From contig MLAK01001467.1 of NCBI GenBank assembly GCA_001839685.1, positions 1 to 15,097 of the forward strand: a stretch of DNA of 15,097 nt. Direction: 5' to 3'. A model generated the notes under the pieces. The model was not told the origin of the DNA. It saw nothing but the letters and a program-made list of their open reading frames with translations, and did no database searches. Positions 1 to 8,730 of this stretch are shown here, piece by piece. A program made the translations under genes and the position numbers. Source of the stretch: Tritrichomonas foetus. Lineage: Eukaryota; Parabasalia; Tritrichomonadida; Tritrichomonadidae. The stretch's first letter is position 1, and every line of letters begins with the position of its first letter.

Positions 1-37
1 ATTTCGTACGTTAAGACTATTTGGTTTGTATACATCT
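1..37. repeat. Element-end copy at the window edge, inverted relative to 12262-12298
   Basis: Positions 1-37 are the reverse complement of 12262-12298, with every readable base identical and one N in the second copy. A diverged third copy of the terminal 21 bp lies at 13337-13357. Because the 12262 copy is the left end of an inverted-repeat element, this copy is best read as the same end of another element whose body lies left of the window, with flanking DNA beginning at 38. The window starting inside the repeat suggests a contig boundary, which is an inference. Confidence 0.65.
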
Positions 38-396
38 ATTGCAACTTACTTATTGAATAATCAACACAAAATTGAGAAAAACAATCAGTTTTCTGAGAAT
101 TTTAATCGTATCTATCGAACGATTTTATCTATTTATCTCGGCCATTCTCTTTCTTTCTTTGAAAAAAGAAAGTTATATTCCCAAATATATTGGCGAATTG
201 TATATTCTTCTTCAAAATCATGAAAATATCTTAATTATGGAATTTATTAATTTTCGGGATCGAGTTGGAGCACTCCGTGTTTATCACTTCACATTCCATT
301 TCAATTTGTTTCATAATTTACATAAAATCATGATTTACTTTCATGGTTCCATTGTTTTTGCATTAATTCCGTATTCACGCTTGTGAGTTCTAAAAA

Positions 397-564
397 ATGG
401 CTCAAGTATCACAATTCACTGTAGCTCCACACATCAAGGCCCGCCAAGTCGAGTGAAATCAGCTCGTTTCATTCACCATTCTGGCCGGACAAGCTGTGGA
501 GTACTGGATAATGAAATTTGACCAGTTGGAAGTCGAAAATAACAAAATTGACTTGAAACAGTAA
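397..564 (+). pseudogene. Small coding remnant broken by one in-frame TGA
   Basis: An ATG at 397 directly follows an upstream stop and opens a frame beginning MAQVSQFTVAPHIKARQVE. A TGA at 454-456 ends it, but the same frame continues with coding-like sequence (NQLVSFTILAGQAVEYWIMK and onward) to a TAA at 562-564. That TAA sits in TAAAA, matching the trichomonad UAAA polyadenylation signal that overlaps stops. The stretch is clearly more GC-rich than its surroundings. TGA could derive from CGA (Arg) by one transition. There is no good initiator; TCACG at 375-379 matches only partly. I do not recognise the protein. It could be the end of a dead gene or an inserted fragment. The coding interpretation rests on composition and frame continuity only. 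Confidence 0.4.
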
Positions 565-957
565 AATTTAATGTCGTGAGGTAATTTCATCTATCTTTTC
601 ATAAAAAAATTGGCCACAATAAAAAAAAACTGGCCCAAGCGAGCCTCACACATTTAAATAACGAATAAAATCACAAATAAATAATAAATGAAATCAAAAA
701 TCAATGAAAATTTATTATCATCTGAATTGTAGGCTTCTATCACTTCCTGGAAAAATCATGGGCGTGCCTTCTTGGTTCCATTTGCTTATCAAACATTCTA
801 TCGTTTTACATGTAACAAAACAAAAAAGAAACATATAAATAAAATGATTAAAATAGATAAGCATAGGTCATCATTGTGTAACAAAATCAACAAGAAAGAA
901 CACAGATACAACTACAGGAAAATTTTTAAATTGTAAAATGGACCATCAATTGATTAA

Positions 958-978
958 TTTTTTTTTTTTTTTTTTTTT
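958..978. repeat. T21 homopolymer
   Basis: An uninterrupted run of 21 T. It is length-unstable in replication and sequencing, so its exact length is uncertain. Confidence 0.9.
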
Positions 979-1696
979 CAAGAGTCGTTGTAAAATTTAT
1001 TGAACAGAAGAGATACTTGATGAAGCCTCGAACATATAATATTAAACACTTTCCTTGATTTTTCCAATGATTAAAAATATGGGAGAAGTTTAACAAGAAA
1101 ATGTATCGATTGGTTTTTAGATCTTTTTAATGTGCTAATGCACATGCAAAGGAGAAATCAAGGAAGGTTTCTACAAACAAAATTATCGTTATTAGATTGA
1201 TCAACTGTTTCCCAACTTTCATAAATGTTATTATCATGAATGGATGGTTTCATCAAAACATCATCATGCTTTGGTGCAATTATGATCCTAATAAACTCAG
1301 CTCTTCAGTATTATTATGAAGACATTTTTTCCTCTTTCTGATTTCTTGATAGGAAAAAGAAATTCGAATTTCACTTTGTTTTTGAACTGGTCCAAGAATT
1401 ATGTTTCTCTTGATAACATTAAAGCTTTTCTAGAAGAAACGTCAATCAATGTAATATTGATGAAATTTGTGCAAAACTAAAATACAACTAAAAATAACCT
1501 TAAAAACCCTTTATCTGATAATACTGTATCAAGGACTGAATATTTCTGTATAAATTCTTAAGTAAATGAATTTCTTCAACTCTGTTCTTCTAAAAACCAG
1601 GTTCCCTAAATTGAGAAAATTATTGTGAAAAAGGATGCTATTAAAAAAAATGAATTCAATGCTTTCCTGAAAGATATTATTGTTGGTTTTGACTTC

Positions 1697-1697
<1 letters not shown>

Positions 1698-1731
<34 letters not shown>
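1698..1731. repeat. A34 homopolymer
   Basis: An uninterrupted run of 34 A, preceded by CTTCC and followed by CAGCAACAA. It gives a spurious poly-Phe frame on the minus strand. It could be an old poly(A) tail of a retrocopied transcript on the + strand, but no target-site duplication was recognised. Confidence 0.9.
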
Positions 1732-1732
<1 letters not shown>

Positions 1733-2128
1733 AGCAACAATATTTGTCTCGTTAAACTTCAATGTCATAAATAAAAGATTTTTGTTCTTCTTGATTTACT
1801 AAATGAAATATATTAATGTTTTGTCAGAATATTAAAAACAATTGATGAAAGATGGAAATTTCATGAGGAAAAGAATCTTGGAAAATAGTCCATAAATTAA
1901 CTTCATCTTGAATTATATATATATTGTCATGATAAGGGTTATACCAATAAAATTATGAAATTATGACAATAGCTGCTTGATATCAATGTATAAATTCTAT
2001 CGAAGTGACCAAATAAAAATTCTAAAAGTTATTGTCAGTCGATTTTGGCCATGACAAAAGTTTTTTCAATTGAAATTAAAATTACATATGCCCGTAATTG
2101 GTCATTTGCATTTAAAAAGTTGATTTCC

Positions 2129-2142
2129 TCACTTCATCATTT
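2129..2142 (+). promoter_or_regulatory. Initiator (Inr) cluster of the kinase gene
   Basis: TCACT at 2129-2133 and TCATT at 2137-2141 both match the Trichomonas initiator TCA(+1)Y(T/A). They place transcription starts 16 and 8 nt before the ATG at 2147, within the very short 5' UTRs known in trichomonads. This is the main reason for preferring the 2147 start over upstream in-frame codons. Confidence 0.6.
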
Positions 2143-2146
2143 TGAA

Positions 2147-5100
2147 ATGATCCAAGGCCTTTTTAATAATGAAATGAAGAAATTCAACGTTATTCAAGAA
2201 GTCATTACTGAAAGTAGTCTTGGACATTCTTATTTAGTTAGCGATCAACATGGAACGATATTTTTCGCTAAAATCATAAATTTTGATTATCAAAATTCCA
2301 TCAATCAAAATATTCTCAATGATATCGAAAAAGTATTTCAATTAAAACATCCTTCAATCTTACCCTATTCATTCATTTCACTAACAGATTTAAGGAGCCA
2401 AAATCATCCAATGTTTTTAACAAATTTCATCAACCAAAATCATTCACTTCATGATTACTTTCAAAGCATTTCAAAAAAGAAATCAACCAATAATTCTCCA
2501 AACAATTCTATGTTTAGTTCTTCAATAACTTCATTAAATAATTCTTTTGATAATTCAATGAATAATTCATTAAATAATTCTTTGGGAAATTCATTAAATG
2601 ATTCTATGAATAATTCATTAAATGATTCTATGAATAATTCATTAAATGATTCTTTGGGCAATTCATTGACAAGCGAAATCATGACACCAACACAAAAATA
2701 CTTGATATTACTTGGTATTTCTGCTGGTATGTTTTACCTTCATCAAAAATGTAATATCATTCATGCTGATCTAAAGCCAAGCAATATTCTTCTAGACAAT
2801 CGCAATTATCCACTTATTGTTGATTATGGACTAAATCAGCTTTTTATGAGAGAAAGGACGATTAAATTATCTAAACATCTATCGATTGTTGCATGTCTGC
2901 CACCAGAATTATTTTTAGGTGGGGAAATCGGGAAACATTCAGATGTTTATTCTTTTGCAATGATTGCATTCCAATTATTAACAAATACACGTGCATATTC
3001 GAACATTAAAAATCGGAAGAAATTAATCGAAACAATTAAATCAGGCACAATTCCATCATTTAATTCTAATGTTGTGAATGATAGTGATAATATTTCGATT
3101 CCAGTTGCTTTAAAAGAGCTACTTGAAAGATGCTGGAATCTTGATGTGTCTGAAAGGCCCAAATTTGATCATATCTATCTACTTTTGAAAAATGATTGGA
3201 GGTTCCTTTTCAATGGAATCGACATTCAAACAATCAATGAATATATTCAATATTTAAATTCTAACAATAGCGAAATGAATAATTTGTGTGAAAGTGAAGA
3301 AAATATGATGAGAATAGCAGAAGCAAATAAAGGAAATGTTTATGAAATGTGTTATGTTGGTATGAGTAAAATAAAGGGAATTAATGGGTTTTATAAAGAT
3401 TTGATGAACGGTGAGCTCTATTTAAAAAATGCAGCAGATAGTTCTTATGCTGAAGCAGAAGCAGAATATGGTGAATACTTAGTAAGCAAAGGTACTCAAG
3501 ACTCATATAGTCAAGCTTTAATTTATTTAACGAGAGCTATTGAGAAAGATATAATGAAGTCAAAATGTAAATTAAGCTTCATGTATAAATTTGGTCTTGG
3601 TGTTCCTTTGAATCTGAATTATTCAATTCAGCTTCAAAAAGAAGCTGCTGATGCCAACTGTGTTGATGGATTAAACAATTATGGTCAAATCCTTGAAAAT
3701 GGAGAAGGAATGTCACAAAGTCCTAAAGAAGCTTCAGTTTACTATCAAAAGGCCATGGAACTTGGTAGCAATCGGGGGAAAGCTTTATTAGGTAGATTAC
3801 TTGTTGATGGTTCAGGCATTAAAAAAAATGAGCAATTAGGTATTCAATATATTATTGAATCAATGAAATCTGGAGACAATACTGGCTTGAATCAATATGG
3901 TTACTTATGTGAAAAAGGAATTGTGGTAAAAAAGAATTTAAAAGAAGCATTCATGTTTTATAAACTTGCTGCTGATCGAGGAGACTCTTATGCAATGAAT
4001 AATTGTGGACGATTCTATGAAAAAGGTTTACTAGGAAATAAAGATATGCACAAAGCACTCGAATATTATTATAAAGGATCAACATTAGGTGATACTTATG
4101 CGATTAATAGTTATGCAATTTGTTTAGAAAAAGGTTTAGGCATCCCAAAAGATAGTCAAAAGGCGTTTAATTATTTCAAAATGGCTGCTGAAGCAGGTGA
4201 TCCTTATTTTATTAATAAAGTTGCAATGTATTTTGAAAAAGGTTATGGTTTAATGAAACCAAATGCGAAAAAAGCTGCTAATTATTATAAATTACTTGCT
4301 GATAATGGAAATTGTTATGCAATGAATCGTTATGGGATTTGCTTACAAGATGGAAAAGGAGTTGAAAAAAATGTAGATTTAGCTGTGGAATATTTTAAAA
4401 AAGCAGCTGATAGAGGAGAAACCAAAGCAATGATTAATCTTGCACATTGCTTGAAACTTGGTAGAGGCATTAAAAAAGATATGAATGAAGCCATAAAATA
4501 TTTCAAAACTGCAGCAGATTTAGGAGACATTAATGCACAAAATATGTATGCAAGATGTATTGAAGGTTTAAGAACACCAAAAAATACAAATAAAGCAATC
4601 GAAATGTTTATTAAAGGAATTAATAAAGGAGATAGGCACTCAATGACATCATATGCAAATATTTTAATTGAAGGACAAGGAGTTAAAAAAGATGTCGCTC
4701 GTGCAATGGAATTATATAGGAAAGCTGCTGATCTTGGTGATATAGTTGCAATGAAAAGCTTAGCAGTGATTTATCAAAAAGGTGTTTTAGTGGAAAAAAA
4801 TATTTCTGAAGCACTTTCTTTTAGTAAAAAGGCAGCAGACTTAGGAAATATCTTCTCAATGACACTTTATGCAGACTTGCTTTTCCATCAGTATAAAGAT
4901 TCTAAAAATGAAGAAGCTGGTGCTGAAGTCGTGAAATATTTAACAATGGCTATAGAAGCAGATCCTGAAAAATCGTCAATAGCACATGATAGAATTGGAT
5001 CATGCTATGATATTGGATTTGGTGTTCCTGTTGATAAAAAGAAAGCCGCTGAAGAATATAAAATGGCAGCTGATTCAAAACAGGCATCAAGATTTGCAAA

Positions 5101-5464
5101 GAAAAAATATGCTGATTTTTTATTATATGGAATTGGTGTCGAAAAAAATGAAAAAGAAGCAGCAAAGTATATGAAAAGTGCCGCTGATTGTCATTGTGCT
5201 GAAGCCGCTACTGAATATGCACGTATGCTTCATAATGGAATCGGTGTTGAAGTTAATCATGAAGAAGCTGAAAAATATATGAAAAAGCTTAGTGAATATT
5301 GGACTCCATTACAACCCGAAGATCTCACATTAGATCAAATGATTAATGAAAAATATCGAGAATATCGAAAAGATCCTAATTATAAATTCAATGATAATGA
5401 TAAAGCTTTTCTAAAAGTAATGGAATATGAAAAAGAACATCACACAAAAGCAATTGAAATGTAA
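2147..5464 (+). CDS. TKL-like protein kinase with C-terminal Sel1 repeats, cut short by an in-frame TAA
   Basis: The protein is 1105 aa from the ATG at 2147, which follows an initiator. The kinase domain spans about residues 15-350: Lys42 (FFAKI), probable alpha-C Glu61, catalytic loop HADLKPSN with Asp208, Lys210 and Asn213, metal-binding Asp226 in DYG, PPE at 252-254, Asp266 in SDVYSF and Arg337 in ERP. The Arg of HRD is replaced by Ala, so it is a non-RD kinase, but the core catalytic residues are present. A low-complexity Asn/Ser insert (about residues 113-174) lies between the hinge and helix E. From about residue 396 there are many Sel1-type repeats (pattern A..Y.KAAD.G...A....A...G.GV.K), a helical solenoid that normally binds protein partners. 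Likely a cytosolic serine/threonine or dual-specificity signalling kinase of the TKL type; substrate unknown. The frame continues past the TAA into more Sel1 repeats (5465-6262), so this looks like the front of a longer gene. The stop sits in TAAAA, which could serve as a polyadenylation signal for the shortened transcript. Confidence 0.85.
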   Translation: MIQGLFNNEMKKFNVIQEVITESSLGHSYLVSDQHGTIFFAKIINFDYQNSINQNILNDIEKVFQLKHPSILPYSFISLTDLRSQNHPMFLTNFINQNHSLHDYFQSISKKKSTNNSPNNSMFSSSITSLNNSFDNSMNNSLNNSLGNSLNDSMNNSLNDSMNNSLNDSLGNSLTSEIMTPTQKYLILLGISAGMFYLHQKCNIIHADLKPSNILLDNRNYPLIVDYGLNQLFMRERTIKLSKHLSIVACLPPELFLGGEIGKHSDVYSFAMIAFQLLTNTRAYSNIKNRKKLIETIKSGTIPSFNSNVVNDSDNISIPVALKELLERCWNLDVSERPKFDHIYLLLKNDWRFLFNGIDIQTINEYIQYLNSNNSEMNNLCESEENMMRIAEANKGNVYEMCYVGMSKIKGINGFYKDLMNGELYLKNAADSSYAEAEAEYGEYLVSKGTQDSYSQALIYLTRAIEKDIMKSKCKLSFMYKFGLGVPLNLNYSIQLQKEAADANCVDGLNNYGQILENGEGMSQSPKEASVYYQKAMELGSNRGKALLGRLLVDGSGIKKNEQLGIQYIIESMKSGDNTGLNQYGYLCEKGIVVKKNLKEAFMFYKLAADRGDSYAMNNCGRFYEKGLLGNKDMHKALEYYYKGSTLGDTYAINSYAICLEKGLGIPKDSQKAFNYFKMAAEAGDPYFINKVAMYFEKGYGLMKPNAKKAANYYKLLADNGNCYAMNRYGICLQDGKGVEKNVDLAVEYFKKAADRGETKAMINLAHCLKLGRGIKKDMNEAIKYFKTAADLGDINAQNMYARCIEGLRTPKNTNKAIEMFIKGINKGDRHSMTSYANILIEGQGVKKDVARAMELYRKAADLGDIVAMKSLAVIYQKGVLVEKNISEALSFSKKAADLGNIFSMTLYADLLFHQYKDSKNEEAGAEVVKYLTMAIEADPEKSSIAHDRIGSCYDIGFGVPVDKKKAAEEYKMAADSKQASRFAKKKYADFLLYGIGVEKNEKEAAKYMKSAADCHCAEAATEYARMLHNGIGVEVNHEEAEKYMKKLSEYWTPLQPEDLTLDQMINEKYREYRKDPNYKFNDNDKAFLKVMEYEKEHHTKAIEM
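2551..2667 (+). repeat. Asn/Ser-rich coding repeat inside the kinase domain
   Basis: This stretch encodes tandem NNSL/NDSM-type units. The clearest part is three consecutive 24-bp units starting at 2588, 2612 and 2636 that encode NSLNDSMN, the last ending in LG. Unit length is a multiple of three, so expansion or contraction keeps the frame. It falls in a loop of the kinase fold, where length changes are likely tolerated. Confidence 0.85.
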
Positions 5465-5476
5465 AAGCTGTTAGGG

Positions 5477-6262
5477 ATGTCTGGAAATTCTTTAGCTTTG
5501 TTGAAATATGGTGAACATTTAATTCTCTCAGAAAAAATCGAAGATGGCATGAAAATATTTCATGATGAATCCAATAAAGGAAATTGTATAGCTGCTTTGA
5601 AATTGGGTGAAATATATTTTTCTGGGAAAGTCGTTAACAAAGATAATGATATGGCACTCAAAGTTGTTTTAGAATCTTGGGATAAAACCAAAGATCCAAT
5701 GACTATTTATAAAATGGGCGAATATAATGAATTTGGAATTGGTTGTAAAATTAATACTGAACTTGCACTTCAATTTTATAATGAAGCAGCTGATCTGGAA
5801 TATCCAATGGCTTATTTTAAATTAGGATGTTTGTACTCACGAGGTTATATTGTTCCAAAAGATCAACGAAAAGCTCTTGAATATTTTCAAAAAGCAGTCT
5901 ATTCGGATTTTGATGATAGTTATCGAGCAGTTTGGATGATTCGCTATGGAAATCTTCTGAAATCCACAAGAGATTTCGAAGAAGCAGCAAAATTTTATAA
6001 AATATCTGCTGATTTAGGAAACATTGAAGGTCTTAATTATTATGCAGTTTTACTCCAATATGGAAAAATAAAAGATAGTGACCCAGAAAAAGCTGCATCA
6101 TTGTTTAAATATGCATCTGACAAAGGTGATTTTTTTGCGACTTATCATTATGCAAGATGCTTAGAATATGGAGTAGGTGTAGAAAAGAATTTAGAAGAAG
6201 CTCAGAAATATTATCAAATGAGTGGAGTGCCTAGTCTGGACATAGGTGGTGAAACTCCATAA
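5477..6262 (+). CDS. Sel1-repeat segment, in-frame 3' continuation of the kinase gene
   Basis: A 261-aa open stretch from the first ATG after the stop, made of about six or seven Sel1-type repeats such as ALEYFQKA, AAKFYKISADLGN and AQKYYQMSG. It is in exactly the same frame as the upstream kinase; only TAA AAG CTG TTA GGG lies between the last upstream Met codon and this ATG. No initiator lies close upstream: TCACA at 5440-5444 is followed first by an ATG that runs straight into the TAA. It is therefore more likely the tail of one ancestral gene (2147-6262, 1371 codon positions) than an independent gene. Alternatives are a functional two-part locus, stop readthrough or a sequencing error. 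The solenoid repeats imply a protein-binding role. Confidence 0.6.
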   Translation: MSGNSLALLKYGEHLILSEKIEDGMKIFHDESNKGNCIAALKLGEIYFSGKVVNKDNDMALKVVLESWDKTKDPMTIYKMGEYNEFGIGCKINTELALQFYNEAADLEYPMAYFKLGCLYSRGYIVPKDQRKALEYFQKAVYSDFDDSYRAVWMIRYGNLLKSTRDFEEAAKFYKISADLGNIEGLNYYAVLLQYGKIKDSDPEKAASLFKYASDKGDFFATYHYARCLEYGVGVEKNLEEAQKYYQMSGVPSLDIGGETP

Positions 6263-6790
6263 CTTTATGATTCAATACCCAAATGAAATATCTTTCCAAT
6301 ATTGGATTATTGTTTTTATATAAATCTATCAAAGGAAATTGCATATATTATTCTTGTTTTGATAAACGCATAATCTTTTTCACATTGTGTATTGTCATCG
6401 AAACATATATAGATAAAATTAACTTTTTTGTATTTTATTTAGTAAATGCGTAGTAAAATATAAATTCATTCTCAAGCAGGTTGTTAGTCAGCAATAATAT
6501 CTTTCACGCATCATTCAGAATTCCTTGACGACACAAAATTATTACCCTTCTTGAATCAATCTTAATCTTTTCTTGAATCAATCTTAATCTTTTCTTGAAT
6601 CAATCTTAATCTTTTCTTGAATCAATCTTAATTTTTTCTTGAATCAATCTTAATCTTTTCTTGATTTGTTTTTATTCAATTAAATAAATAAGCAAAATCG
6701 TAGAATAGTCAAATAATAAGGATATAAAAAACATTTATTTGACACTAGTATTAAAAAAAATATTAATATATTTTACATATATAAGTAGTC
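6263..6790. other. Convergent intergenic region
   Basis: This separates the 3' ends of the kinase/Sel1 gene (+) and the phosphatase gene (-). Apart from the minisatellite at 6549-6663 it is plain AT-rich DNA with no recognisable gene. TTTA at 6772-6775 reads TAAA on the minus strand about 16 nt after the phosphatase stop and could be its polyadenylation signal. Confidence 0.6.
6549..6663. repeat. 22-bp minisatellite, five copies plus a partial
   Basis: Units start at 6549, 6571, 6593, 6615 and 6637, with a partial unit at 6659. Each begins TCTTGAATCAATCTTAATC and ends TTT. The copies are identical apart from one change in the fourth (AATTTTTT for AATCTTTT). A 22-bp period is not a multiple of three, and no long frame runs through it. 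Confidence 0.95.
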
Positions 6791-7582
6791 TCACTTATAG
6801 TAAAGAAGTAGGTGTGGAGAAAGCTGTTCCACATATTTGCGAATGTTCAAAAGTAGTTCATCTTCTTTCGAACTTTCAAGCAAAAGCGGCAGAAGCTCTC
6901 CCTGTAAAATGTCATCATTTGGGTCGCCATAAAATGGCGGTATAACTATTGAATTAAACGGTTGTAATAAACAGGATCCTTGAATATCATCAACCATGAT
7001 AGTACGCGATAATGGCTTATTCAAAAGTCGCAAATCTTTCACTTCATAGCCATCTTTAAATATACAATCTTCTCGATAAAAACAGTGATTTTCGTTTACA
7101 AATGGTGCAATGCGTTCGATTACCTGTCTAGAATAGTCCTTGTGTGTTACTGTAAAGAAATAAATGTCAAATATTTCACTTATTCGGCGAATGAAATCTT
7201 GGAGGCCTGGCCGAACTTGGATGTAAACTTTTCGATTTCTGGGACCGCACTGTACTGAAAATGATGTGTTTTCAGTTGGTATAATGGTGGAATATATCAA
7301 AGTGTTATCTAAATCAAAAACAATTGAATATTTTTTTTCATTCAAATTATTGTCTTTTTCCTCTTTTTCAATAACGTCGGTGAATTTTTCTGAAACATCG
7401 TTTTGAACTTTTTCTATATATTCGATATCTGTAGAGTTTTGATGAGCTGAAAGGTGCTGAAGCAGAGAGCCATAATCGGGGGTCATCTGCGTGATGTATA
7501 TGTGCTGAATTCCACTACTGTCGAGCAGTATAAAGTTTTTGTTAATATTCGTTTCTCGTATGCTGGTTAAGCTCGGATTCAT
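6791..7582 (-). CDS. FCP1/SCP-like (NIF family) phosphatase
   Basis: The protein is 263 aa. The HAD-superfamily motif DLDNT at 90-94 gives the nucleophile Asp90 and general acid/base Asp92 of the DxDxT signature of CTD-type phosphatases. It is followed by RPG at 124-126, a Thr144 motif (YFFTVTHKDYSRQVIE), Lys182 in VKDL, and Asp198-Asp199 in IMVDD. The ending LLPLLLESS resembles the LLPFFEQLS region of human SCPs. All expected active-site residues are present. Related proteins remove phosphate from Ser/Thr, classically on the RNA polymerase II C-terminal domain, but substrates vary and the target here is unknown. There is no BRCT domain, transmembrane segment or signal peptide, so it is closer to small SCPs than to full FCP1. 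Residues 1-84 are unrecognised. No perfect initiator precedes the ATG (nearest is TCAAAA), so a start at Met33, preceded by TCACG, is possible. It converges with the kinase gene. Confidence 0.88.
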   Translation of the reverse strand: MNPSLTSIRETNINKNFILLDSSGIQHIYITQMTPDYGSLLQHLSAHQNSTDIEYIEKVQNDVSEKFTDVIEKEEKDNNLNEKKYSIVFDLDNTLIYSTIIPTENTSFSVQCGPRNRKVYIQVRPGLQDFIRRISEIFDIYFFTVTHKDYSRQVIERIAPFVNENHCFYREDCIFKDGYEVKDLRLLNKPLSRTIMVDDIQGSCLLQPFNSIVIPPFYGDPNDDILQGELLPLLLESSKEDELLLNIRKYVEQLSPHLLLYYK

Positions 7583-8730
7583 AAATTCTAATCATTTTAT
7601 TTTGAATAGTTTATTTTTAGACATTCAAAAATGTGAATTTCTTAAGATTTCAATGTAATAGAAAATTCAATGTTAAATTGAATTTAAATCTTCATCATTC
7701 ATTTTTTTCTGTTTATTGGGTCAAGTTATAATTGAAAAATTGAATTTAGTGAAAACAAAATTTTTCTTATTCAATTTTGTGAACTGATAAAAAAAATATT
7801 TTTCCTTCAATAAAGCAAATAATTTAGTTGAGAGATGATTCATTACAGGGAAAAAATAACAACACAGATTAGGTAATTCTTTAATTATGATCTAAAAAAA
7901 TTACAGAAAATAAACAAAGATATTTCTTTGCCAACTGCTCTGTAAAAAGTGAATTATATCACTAATATTTATTCAATGTGATTTACTGTTTAATAATGTG
8001 AAAACAACCTCTCTGATTTTGGGAATTTGGTTCAAATTGTAAAGAAAAAAATAACGTGATGATTTGACCTTTTCCATATAAATATTTCACCATAATTTTC
8101 TCCAATTGAAAATGAAATTGAGTTTTTATCACTCCAGAAATGATGAATGAAACATTTATAAAATAAGGGTTCTTTCGCATTAAAAAAATTAAGCAAGCTC
8201 CATCAAAACAATACTGTTCGTTTTTGTTTCACCAAAACTTTCCGCAAATCAAATCGATTTGATCAATTCTTTGGAGGAGATGATTTTTTCTTCAAAGTGC
8301 TTTTGAAAGGTAAGACTTTTCTATGCATATACATTCAAGATTTGAGGGGAAAAAACGAAAATAAATTTGGCTAAATTTGGGAAATTTACAAATGCCATCT
8401 TATTTCACTTTTTGTGATTATTCTTTCCAATAATCAAATTCAATATATATATGTACAAGAAATTTTGATTTTATTTGAAAAAATAATTTTTGATGAAAAT
8501 GATGATTTTTAAAAATTCCCTAAAAGCAGAATTTTTTTGGAATTCTTAGTTTCTACAAATTTAAATTGTTAAAAACAAAATCCAAAAAACAATAGAAAAG
8601 AAAAGAAAAAAAAGATTGTCAATCTTGTAACAAAAGAAATGGAAAGAAAATTAGTTTACATAAATAACTTATATTTATTACATTAAGACCAAAATAATCA
8701 TTTCACATGATTTTTCCACAATCAACGAAT
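7583..8730. other. AT-rich intergenic region
   Basis: I see no gene here. It contains a perfect 16-bp palindrome ATCAAATCGATTTGAT at 8248-8263 and short A/T tracts. The 3' part, near 8560-8640, is strongly A-rich and lies just past the 3' end of the 83-aa gene. Confidence 0.5.

Larger units (their letters stand above)
565..2128. other. AT-rich intergenic region with no intact gene
   Basis: No convincing gene start with an initiator or intact long frame is visible. Short open stretches in different + frames between about 1133 and 1740 contain plausible peptides (for example IKKNEFNAFLKDIIVGFDF just before the A34 run) and could be decayed coding sequence. At this base composition they could also be chance. 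Confidence 0.5.

Noticed and set aside
72..386. 104-codon + strand frame near the left edge
   Set aside because: It opens with TTG, its first ATG is at 237, it has no initiator, and its composition is that of AT-rich random sequence.
1133..1312. 58-codon open stretch on +
   Set aside because: Open runs of this length are expected by chance in a 15-kb AT-rich window, and competing frames look equally plausible.
1529..1768. Minus-strand frame with a poly-Phe tract
   Set aside because: The Phe run is the A34 homopolymer read backwards; there is no initiator and the remainder is low complexity.
2045..2146. Longer N-terminus for the kinase (TTG at 2045 or ATG at 2051)
   Set aside because: Two initiator matches lie between these codons and the ATG at 2147, so the upstream codons would be outside the transcript; the kinase domain also begins soon after 2147.
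6739..6945. 68-codon + strand frame
   Set aside because: It overlaps the 3' end of the phosphatase gene in antisense, has no initiator, and is a shadow frame.
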